DNA of 23,274 nucleotides from a virus: IMG/VR virus record IMGVR_UViG_3300020442_001950, positions 1-23,274 of that record. One strand, given 5' to 3'. The translations under genes and the position numbers were made by a program. The first letter of the stretch is position 1. Each line of letters opens with the position of its first letter. Of this stretch, positions 1-12,000 are shown in pieces. Under the pieces are notes generated by a model. The model was not told the DNA's origin. It saw only the letters and a list, made by a program, of their open reading frames with translations, and made no database searches.

Positions 1-39
1 ACATCAAGTTACTCTAACGGAGAACTATCAAGAACATGA
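1..39 (+). CDS. C-terminal end of an upstream gene, possibly baseplate wedge gp6 (partial)
   Basis: Frame 1 is open from the first base and stops at TGA 37-39. It gives twelve residues ending NGELSRT. The stop overlaps the start of the giant gene in an ATGA arrangement, the same coupling seen at 21816-21819, which argues for a real co-directional gene end. In T4 the gene before gp7 and gp8 is gp6, so gp6 is the positional guess. Twelve residues are too few to recognise any family, and the identity is inference only. Confidence 0.45.
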   Translation, partial: TSSYSNGELSRT

Positions 40-3000
40 TTGGAACTGGAATAGACAAACGTATACAAGTTCAACAAATAATAGAGCATCAACTTCCTGA
101 GTTTATAAGGACTGAGAGTCCTTTAGCGGTTGATTTTCTTAAACAGTACTATATTTCTCAAGAACATCGTGGTGGTGTTGTAGACCTTACTGATAATTTA
201 GATCAATACATTAAACTTGATAATTTAACTCCAGAAGTAATTGTAGGTGTGACTACACTTACAACAGGCATAAGCACATCAGATACTACACTTAATGTTT
301 CATCAACAAAGGGTTTTCCAAATGAATATGGATTGTTTAAAATAAATGATGAAATTATTACATATACTGGTATAACAACTAATTCATTTACAGGGTGTGT
401 AAGAGGGTTTAGTGGTATTACTTCATACACAGATCCTGTTAATAAAGGAGAACTTATATTTTCAACAAGTGTTGCTGGAATTCATACTGCGACATCATCA
501 GTGCAAAATTTAAGTGTTCTGTTTCTCAAAGAGTTTTATCAGAAAGTAAAATCATATTTAACTCCGGGATTAGAAGATACACAATTAAACACAAATGTAG
601 ATATTAGTAATTTTATCAAAGAATCTAAATCCTTATACAAATCTAAAGGAACAGAAGAGTCATTTAGAATTTTATTTAATGTTTTATACGGGATTACTCC
701 AAAAATTGTTGATTTAGAAAATTTTCTTATCAAACCATCATCTTCAGAGTATATTCGTAGAGAAGTTGTTGTTGCTGAAAGAATAACCGGTGATCCAAAT
801 AAACTTATAGGACAAACTATTACAAAGTCTACAGACTTGACAACTTCTGGATCAGTATCAGAAGTTGAAATTTTTAGTAGGTCTGGAAACTTAGGCATTA
901 CAACATATTACAAATTAAACTTGTTTGTAGGTTATGATGAAAGATCAGCAATACAAGGAACTTTTACAATTCCCGGAAAAACAAGAGTTATTGAAGATGC
1001 ACCTGTAAATTCAAATGTTTTAACAGTTGACTCTACAGTTGGTTTCGGAACCACCGGAACCGTGGTTACAAACGGTATCAATGGCATTAATACTATTACA
1101 TATGGTGATAAATCCATTAACCAATTCCTACTTTGCACTGGAATCGGTAATTCAATAAGATCCACTGATGATTTAAGGAGTGATGAATTTATATTTGGAT
1201 ATGAAAATGGAGATTTAACAAAGAGAGTTGAATTAAGAATAACCGGTGTACTATCCGATTTTGAACTACTACCAAGTGAAGGTTCAAGCGTAACTCTTGA
1301 GGGTGAAAAAATAACAGTTAAAAATTTAGGTGAAGAAATACCAAATCCAACTTTACCAAGCGATAAGTCAAGAAAGACTGTATTTTTTAACTCATGGATT
1401 TATAATACTGCAAGTCGTATTAAACTTGATATTCCTGCTGCTACACCAGTAAATGCAACGACATCAAATTTTGATCATAAATCCAAAATTGATAAGTCTC
1501 AATTGGTAAGTGGTGATAAAGTTTCTGTTTTTAGAAGAGGTGAATTGATACCATTTTTAAGAAACATAACTGTTACTGTTGGTACAAATGATATTAGTTT
1601 AAGTACACCTTTACTTAATACTGGAATTACAGAATATGATATTCAAAGGGAACTAAAAAAAGCGAGAGCTGCGTCGGATATTGATTTACAATTTGGAAAT
1701 GATATAATCACAACCGATGTTCAAAATGCTTATAATGATGAAAATGAAAATTATTATGTAGCATCATCATCGATGCCATCATATTTAATTGAGAAAAAGG
1801 TTATCAAAGAATCACTTGGTAGTATTACTGGAGTTGGAACAACTGCAGTTTATTCAACTACTGGTATACCACAAGCTGATTTTTTTGGAACTGGTGCTGG
1901 TAATTTCCAATTATTAGAAAGAAATCTTACAACTGGACTATATTCAAAATTACAATTTAATTCTCCGGTTGATTTTATTACTGGTGATGCGATTGTTTAC
2001 TTACCTAATGAAAATCCTTTAGTTGGATTATCATCGGATACAATTTACTACGTTCAAGTATTAGATTCAAATACATTAAGTAATAATGTCCTTCGATTAT
2101 ACCCCTCAAGATCATTTATTACTGTAACTAATGTTGATGACTCAAATCCACCATACATTGAATTTGATAATTCAAATCAGACATCATCTACAGCAGAGCA
2201 TAAATTTGTTTTATTAAGGCATAGAAATGAGCAAATAGGTGTACAAAAAGTTTTAAGAAAATTTCCTGCAGATGTAAACATTAAATCAGGTGAGTCTGTT
2301 AAAACAGAACCCGGTACAACAGGTATTCTCAAAAATGGTGTCGAAATTGCAAATTATAAGTCTCTTGATAAGATATATTTTGGCCCACTATCTGACTTTA
2401 AAATTTTAAATCAGGGTAAGAATTTTGACGTAATTAATTTACCAACAGTCAGTATACCCTCACCCGGAACTGGTACAACTGCAATTGTTCAACCAGTTGT
2501 AAGTGGTTCAATAAAAGAGGTTCTTGTCGATCAACAACATTTTGATGTTGAGAGAGTTATGTCAGTTACAATATCGGGTGGAAATGGATCTGGAGCGGTA
2601 TTAAAACCTGTTGTTACTAAAAGACAAAGAGAATTAGAATTTGATGCTAGATTAAAGAATGTTCAGGGTGGAGTTGACCATATTAATGATTTAATTGAAT
2701 TTAAAAGACCTCATAATTTACAAAGTGGTGAACCACTAGTTTATAGTAACAATGGAAACTTATCTCTTGGTATTGGTGATTATTTTGGTTCAAACACCGC
2801 ACAAAATAAAACACTGATAAACGGTGCAACTTATTATCCACAAGTTGTTGGTATAAGTTCAGTATACTTATATGAAAAATTTAGTGATTATGTCGCTGGT
2901 ATAAACACTGTTGGATTTACTGTTGAAAATACTGCTGGTAATCATAAATTTACGTTCCTAAATTTAAAAAATCATCTTAAAGCAGTTAAAGTTATTGATA

Positions 3001-6000
3001 CTGGTTCAAACTATACGAATAGAAAATTAATTGTCAAACCTGTTGGTATTCATACTGTTGATAATTCAATCAACTTTAAAAATCATGGATTTAATACAGG
3101 AGATTTAGTCCAGTATGCACCATCAAGCGGTGATGCAAGTCATGCACCAGTTGGACTTGGAATCACTACACGTTATCGTGTTTTGAAATTAGATAATGAT
3201 AAATTTAGACTTATTGATGTTGGTATTGGTGCAACAGATCCTAATTCAAATTATCTACGAAAAAATTTCCAAAGAATCTCTGAAGTATTCACTTCAAGTA
3301 ATCATGAGTTCTTCTATGAACCGATTGTAGTGCGTGTAGATGCGATTTACTCACCAGTGTCTGCTGGTCGCACAGAATCCATAGTCATTACACCCAAAAT
3401 TCGTGGTCAATTAGTAGATGGATACCTTCATGAACCCGGAACAAATTATGGATCTGAAATTTTAAATTTTGAAAAGAAACCAAATATTAAAATTTTAAAT
3501 GGTAAAGAAGCAGAATTGAGGGCAATAGTTTTTGGTGGAAAAATAATCGGATGTGATGTTATGTTTGGTGGTAAAGAGTATACATCTGCACCAGATTTAG
3601 ATTTAGTGGGAATTGGAACAGGAATAGGTGGAAAACTAAGAGCAGTTGTTACTGATGGTAAAATAACTGATGTTAAGGTTATTAATCCGGGTATTGGGTA
3701 TACAGTATCTCCTGATGTAAAGATTACACCTAATGGATCTGGATTCATTGTTGATACTGCTGTGAGAGATTTGACAGTAAATAATCTTGTTCGATTTGGT
3801 GATGAGATATTACTAAGAGAAGCAGAAACAAACTTACAGTACTCAGTAGTTGGATATTCAAATAAAATACAAGGTGCTTTTTCTGATGTAACAACAACAC
3901 CTCAACTACATTCTCCAATTATTGGTTGGGCATACGATGGTAATCCAATATATGGCCCTTATGGATATTCAGAAGCAGATAATAGTAATTCACTATCTAG
4001 AATTATTACGTCCGGATATGATTTGGACATAACAGAGGTAATTAATAGACCACCCACTAGTAGTTTTGGTTCTGGATTTTTTATTGAAGATTATAAATTT
4101 ACGAACTCTGGAGATCTAGATCAAAATAACGGTAGATTTTGTAAAACACCAGACTTTCCAAATGGAACTTATGCATATTTTGCTGGAATTAATACCACCA
4201 CTTCTCAACCACAATTCCCATATTTTATAGGTGATACTTATAGATCAGATCCTATTGACGACAATTTTATTTTAGATCAATCAATTTTTGATTTTAATAA
4301 TTCAAATTTGACTCGTAATTCACTTCCATACAAATTAGATGATGACAATGCAGATTATAATTTTGTGATAGAATCTTATGAAATAAATCAACAAACATCA
4401 ATTATTGAATCAGTCACAAGTGGAAATCTTAATGACTTTCAAATCGTGTCTGCGGGAAGTAATTTCAAAGTAGAAGATTCTCTCAATTTTGATAATTCAA
4501 ATACTGGTGGTGGTGGAGCAGCTGCAAAAGTATCAGGTGTTGAAGGTAAAGAAGTTGATAATGTTACTGTAGGTATTACAACATATAATGATGTTGTGTT
4601 TGTGCGTGGAGGAAATGGAACAGTATCTGGATTTATTTCCACAACACATACTTTGAATACAAGTGATACTGTTGTAATATCTGGATTAACTACCAGTATT
4701 CCTAAACTTACAGGATCTCATAAAATTGGTGTAAGTTCTGAAAGCACTGTTTTATACAAAGATCTTCCTGCAAATGCTACAGCAGGTATAATCACTGACA
4801 TTTATTTGGCGAGAATACCAAATTCTGTATCAGTTGGAAGTAGCATTGGAATTGGTACTGAAAAGTTACAAGTTTTAAACGTATTTGAAGAAAGAAGTAT
4901 TCTAAGAGTTAAGAGAGGCATCGTAGGTTCTGCAAATACTGCATCTCATGTTCTAGGTGGATTAGTTCAAACAATACCACAAACAATTAATTTAGAATCA
5001 TCAGGTGTTGGTAAATTCATATCTAAGAAAAATGACATAGTTTATTTCAATCCCGCAGAGGCAGTTGGTGTTGCTGTTACATCTGGTAGATCAGTTTCTA
5101 TTGGAAAATCTTATACAATCGGTGAATTAGCAGAAGTAATTTCTATTCCAGCTAAAGGAATATTCTTACCAAATCATCCGTTTAAAGATAATCAGGAAGT
5201 TATTCTTAGAAAACCATCTGGTGCTGCTACACAATTTACAATTGGTCTTGGTGATAGGTTTCAAGTTGGTTCTGATTTTAATTTACCATCATCCGGAAAT
5301 AGTCAAACTGTTTATATAAGAAAATTCTCAGATGATGTTGTAGGTCTTGCTTTAACTGTCAATACAACTCCTGTATTTTTCAAAACTGGTAACTTTAATA
5401 ATTTTGAATATTCATTAGAAACAAATTACCCTCAAGTTAAGGGTAAAGTAGAAAGAATTACTGTTACTGTTGGTATCGCAACTGTGTCAGTGGGATCTAC
5501 ATTACATGGTCTTCAGAATAATGATAATATTGAACTAGAAGTGTTATCGACACAAACAAAAGGTGTTGGTGCAGGTGCAACTTCAGTTGTTGTAAAGTAT
5601 AGTGCTCAAAATGACAAACTTTTAATTAATCCAACAATATTTTCAAATTCGGCAGTCAATACCAATTCAATTAATATTTCAAATCATGGATTTAAAACTG
5701 GTCAAAAATTATTCTATGATGGATCTCCAGCAACAGGTTTAACATCACAAAGAACATATTTTGTATACAAGACAGATGATAGTAACTTCCAGTTAGCAGA
5801 AACACGATATGATGTAATTAATGAACCACCTAAAGTTGTCAACATAACTGCAAATAGTGGTGGAACTCAAGAATTATCATTAGTTAATCCACCTTTAGAG
5901 GTTGTAAGAAATGATAATTTACTATTCTATGTTTCTGATCCATCTTTAAGTGGATATAATTTAAATTTCTATTTTGATAATCAGTTTAAAAATAGATTTG

Positions 6001-9000
6001 TATCTGCTGGATCAACAGTAGATTTTGGTGTTACTGGAGTAGGCACTGTTGGTGTTGGTACAACTTCAACAGTTACTTTAAAATTTGATAAAACAAATCC
6101 AGAAAAAATATTCTATACTCTTGAAAAAACAGGATTTATTAGTACATCTGATCCAGATGTGAAACATGCATCCCAAATTTCTTATGTTGACAGTGAATAT
6201 AGTGGAAATTATGTTGCTTTTGGTGTTACTACTGGTGGATTTAATATATCACTTAACGATGTTCCAGAACAAGGATCATATACAGCTGGTGCTGCATCTA
6301 CAATTACATACGATACTTCATCTTTAACTGCTACAGGTGGTATAAGTAAAATAAATTTAACTTCAGGTGGATTTGGATACAAAAATGTTCCCGGAGTTTC
6401 TAGTGTCACATCTACAAATGGAACTGGTGAAAATATTTTATGTTTATCTCAAAATATCAATAATATTAACACAGTTAGAATCACTGATCCCGGATTTGAT
6501 TACCATTCAGATAAAACTTTAAGACCAGAGGCTAGACTTTCACCAACTGTTACTTTAATTAATTCTGACTCAATAACAAATATAACGATATCTGATGGAG
6601 GTTCAAATTACACTGACGCTCCTGATCTCGTGATTGTCGATCCAGATACAGGAAAATTAACTGCAGATCAAGGTGTTATACAATTAGATTTATCTGCAAG
6701 TTCTTTAGGCAGCGTTAATATTTTAGAATCACCAAGAGGACTTACATCTAAACCTCAAATTTTAAGAACAATTAACAATACCAATGGATATCGAGTTACT
6801 GATGTTCAAAGTAGTAACACCGGTATTGTCACATGTACACTTAAAACACCTATAAATGGATTTGCAACTCCACAATTTACTGTTGGAGAGCAGATTTTTG
6901 TCGAAAATATAGGAATTGGTACGACTGGTGATGGATTAAACTCTGCAGATAATGGATTTGTTTTCTTCAACGTAGTTGAGTATAATAATACCGATCCAGC
7001 AATCGTAAAATTTGAATTACCAAAAACTGCTACAAATCCCGGAATTGCTGCATCTACACAAAATTTTGCAACGATTATTAAATTTAGTGATTACCCAAAA
7101 TTTACAACAACACAAAAAACTTCAGAATTTAGAACTGGAGAAAAATTAGCAGTTAAAGTCAATAATGTATTCATAAGTACCGGTCTTCTAGTTATTGATA
7201 ATCGTCCTGATGAATTTATTAAAATAGAGGGAAGATATGAAGTTATAGTTGGTGATGTGATTCGTGGGGAAAATTCTGGAACTATAGCAACAATAAACTC
7301 AATTGTCAACAATAAGGGAAGATTTACTATTGATTATTCCTTAAGACAAGATAAGGGATGGAATGATGAAATTGGTAGATTAAGTGAGGACTTTATGGTT
7401 CTAGCAGATAATAATTATCATCAAAATTTATCATATACAATTCAAAGTCCTAAAACTTTTGATGAAATAGTTGATCCAGTTAATAGATTACTTCATACAA
7501 GTGGATTAAAGAATTTTGCTGATACTGGTATATCATCAAGAGCAAGTGTTGGTATTGCAATCACAAATGCAACTGTGGTTTCGGCAGATGTTATAACTGA
7601 ACAAAGAGTTGATGCAATTAATAATTTTGATCTCGGTAGAGATATTGATACAATCTCAAATGGGTCAAAATCCAAATTCATTCAACTTGTAAATACAAAA
7701 TTAGCAAATTTTGTAAGATGTAACACTAATAGAGTTTTAAAGATAGATGATATTAGTAATGAATTTTCTGATAGTGAAGCAAATTTAACTGGAAATATAT
7801 CTATTCCTATTCAAGAGACTTTTGCTAGATTCTTAGTACAATCAAGAAATATCAGTAATGGTGAAATTCAAGTAGATGACGTAGTTATTTTTAATGATAA
7901 TACTGATACATTTACATTTGAAAAAAATAGCATTGTGTCAACTGCATCAACAATCGTTGAAGTTGAAGGAAAAACTGTTAATGGTAGTAGAAATCTAGTT
8001 ATCTCACCTCTTGATCCAAATAATGATGATATTGATATCAAGGTATATAAAAATAGTTTTAATGAGCAAAATTTAAGAAGTGGTACACAAGCGATTGGAT
8101 TCGTTAATTTGGTGGGTGTATCAACTGTTGTAAGTGTTGGAACTACAGCAGAACCAATCGCAACTGGATCTACAACATCTGTAGACGCTTTCTATGCCAC
8201 AATAGAGGTCGTTAACACAGATTCAGGTGAAAAGAATCATGTTGACATATATGCAACTCATGATGGCACAGACTCATACTACAGTGAATATTATGCTGAT
8301 ACATCATCACAAAACAATTTCTCTTCTAACTTCATAGGAACATTCAGATCTAGAATTCATAATAATATTTTATCTCTTGATTTTGACAATTCTGTTGGAG
8401 TAGCATCAACAGTCAGAATAAATGCAAAAGTTATCGGATTTAATGCAACTGGTGGAAATGATGTCTTTAGATTTAAAGATAATGCTCAACCTGCAGGTGC
8501 AGAAAGAACAATTAATTTAAGATCTGGTATCACAACTAGAACTAATACTGCAAACTTTATTTCATTAGATAAAAATAATTTTAGTGCAGTTAAGAGTGTT
8601 GTTAGAATTGAATCTGCAACAGCGAGTGCGGTACATCAAGTTCTAGCGATACATGATGGCACAGATACTCATACAATTCACTATCCATTTATTTCAATTG
8701 GAAGCACATCTGGTATAGGCACATTCTCATCCAATTTAACAGCATCTAATTTTGTTGTTAAATTCCACCCAGATTCAGGAACTGGAAGTCATACAGTTCA
8801 ACATTTTAGTGAAGAAGTTTATAGAGATATTGATATACTAAACACTCCACCAACATTAGGTTATGGTCGTGTAAATGAATCCTTATCTGCATTCCAATAT
8901 AATGCTGTTAATGGTATTAGATCAAATAAAAAACAATTTACCTTAAGACATAATACGATTCCAATTTATGAAAAAGGTTTTGATCCAGAAGATACTTCAA

Positions 9001-12000
9001 AACTTAATAGATCTACAGGTGTATTCACCATTCCAAATCATTTCTTCTCAGAAAATGAAGAATTAATTTACACTCCATTATCAACATTTGCTGGAGTTGG
9101 TGCAACTGCACTACAAATGTCTGGTGGATCAAATTTACCTACAACTGTATTTGTTAAAAAAATAGATAATAGTTCATTTAAATTAGCAACATCTAGTGGT
9201 GGATCTGCAGTAACATTTACATCTGTTGGTGCTGGTAATTCACATCGATTAACAATGGCCAAACGCACTGAGAAGAGCGTTCTTGTCATTGATGGTATCA
9301 TTCAATCACCGATGTCATTTACACCTGTAACAACCACTTTAGTAAACAATGCAGGTAGTGGCATATCAACTACAACAACTGATTTTTGTGTCAATTCTAC
9401 TGCAGATATAAACCTTGGAGATCATCTCAAGTTTGCTAATGAATTTATGCTTGTAACCTCTGTCGGTATTGCAACAACTACAACAGGGCCTGTTTCTGGT
9501 ATTGGTACTTTTAACATTATTGGAGTTGATAGAGCAGCACTTGGAACACTTGCTGCGTCTCATAATAATTCTACTGTGGGTAGGGTATTCTCTGGATCAT
9601 TTAATATAATTGGATCTGATGTATTCTTCACAAATGCACCAAGAGGAACAAATAATATCGCTAGAAATTTATCAAATCTTAAGACACCAAGATCTGTGTT
9701 CCAAGGTAGAACATACTTAAGAAAAACTTATACTAATAATCGAATTTTTGATGATATTTCAACAGAATTTACCGGTGTTGGTGCTACATTTAGAATGAAG
9801 GTTGGTGGTGCAAATACAACGGGTATTACAACTGGAAGTTCACTTGTGTTGATTAATGGTATTTTCCAAAAACCAACTACTGAGAACAATTTGAGTAATA
9901 ATTATGTATTTGTTGGTGTTGGAACCACAGCACAAAATATTGAATTTACAGGTATTTCATCATTTGGAACTAATAATCAAATTATCAGTGAAACAGATAT
10001 AAATCAGAATAGATTACCAAGAGGTGGTAAGGTAGTTTCATTGGGATCAACTGGTGGATTAGGAGTTGCTCCTTTAGTTGGTGCTGCTGTTACTGGTATA
10101 CTAAATCAATTTGGTGTCATTACATCTGTAGGTATTGGATCGACAGTATACAACCAGTCCGTTTCTCCTTCAAGACCACCCGGAACATTATCATTTGGTT
10201 CTGGATATCGACCAGTTGGTGGTACAGTTTCTATCGGGATAACAGATTTAGCATATGAGCATCGATTTGTAAGTGCTGGTGTTGGATCTATTAGAACAAA
10301 CGCATCAGGTAATAATATATTTGCTGCAACACAAAGAACTGCGACAGATGCATCATATATTTCACATACAGGACTATTAACATTAACATTTGGTGGTGCT
10401 CATGGATTAAGTGTTGGTAATTTTGTTGGTATTGATACCGGAAGTCTTGTATTCACATGCTCAAGAGATGATTTTGCATCAAATCATGCGTATCCTCGTG
10501 CACTTTCTAAAACAACAGGTTTACCTGATCCAATCGCTGGTATAGCAACTGTAATTACTGCTGTAACCACAAATACTATTACTGCTTTCATTGGATTTGG
10601 TGGAGGTGCTGGAACTGGTGCTTCAGCTACAGGAAACATTGGTATAGGTGGAACATTAGATATTAATATAGGTGCTGGTGGAACAAATTATGTTAATCCA
10701 AGATTCCAATTCCCACAACCAAATTATGCAAATATGGAGATTATGGGTGTATCACGAAATGGAGTTGCATCTACTGTAACTGGATCAAACCTTTTAGTTA
10801 CCTTAAATGTTGGTGCAAGTTCAACTGTGGGTATAGGATCTACTCTATTTGAAATTACATCCTTTGAAATTGCCAGAGATGGATATGCCTTCAAACGCGG
10901 TGATAAAATTAAACCTGTTGGATTAGTCACTGCAAGAGGGGCAGATCTTGAAGATTATATTTTAGAAGTAACAGAAATTTACAATGATAAGTTTACTTCA
11001 TGGGATTTTGGTGAATTTGATTTCATTGATCCTATTGTAAATCTACAAGATGGTGTAAGAACTAGATTCCCATTAAGAGTGAACGGTGAATTACTAAGTT
11101 TTGATGTTGGACAAACTGTTGACTCTCAACAGATTGATATGAATGCATTATTAATAATATACGTTAATAATGTACTTCAAGATCCCGGAGAAGCGTATTC
11201 ATTTGAGGGTGGAACTACATTTGAATTCACTACAGCACCTGAAGCAAATGATGATATTGCAGTATTTTTCTATAAAGGAACTGCATCGGAAGATGTAGCA
11301 GAGATTAATGTTGTCGAAACTATAAAAAATGGTGATGTTGTCAGATTACAAGCAAATGATGATACAAGTATACTTACGAATCAGAATACAAGAAGATTAA
11401 TTGATTTAGAACAGAGAAAGAGAACAGTATCTGGTATAACCACTACTGACACTCTTGAAACTGAGATTTACACTGGTGTTGGAATTAATGACTCTGCAAC
11501 AAATAAACCACTTACATGGATTAAACAAAAAGAAGATAAAGTTGTAAATGGAGTTATTGTTTCAAAAGCGAGAGATTCTATTGAACCACTAATATACCCA
11601 ACAGCAAGAATCATCGGTGATATAGGCACTGGATCAACAAGTAAAATTTACGTTGATGATGCTAATTTCTTCCAGTATGAGGCAAATGAGGACTCTGCAG
11701 TTAATGATATAAACTTTGATGGTTTAATTGTAAATGATACAAATCCAATATCTGCATCATTTACAGCTACCGTATCGACTGCTGGAACTATTTCGGCAAT
11801 AGCAGTTGTTGATGGGGGAAGTGGATATGTCGGTAATTCAACTTCTGTACACATTTCACAACCACCAGTTCCAATGAAAGTATCACCAGTAGCAACTGGA
11901 ATTGGATCCACTGCTGTCGCAACAGCGAATATTACAAACGGAACAATTACATCAGTCACGATAAACAGTGGTGGTATTGGATATTCAACCTCAGTAACAC

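Noticed and set aside
6851-6858. TATAAATG, a near match to the late-promoter box
   Set aside because: It differs at the last base, lies deep inside the giant gene and has no gene start downstream.
9366-9563. Minus-strand cysteine-rich 65-codon frame
   Set aside because: Cysteines arise from antisense reading of ACA/GCA-rich codons of the giant gene; there is no ribosome binding site and the plus-strand frame is strongly coding.
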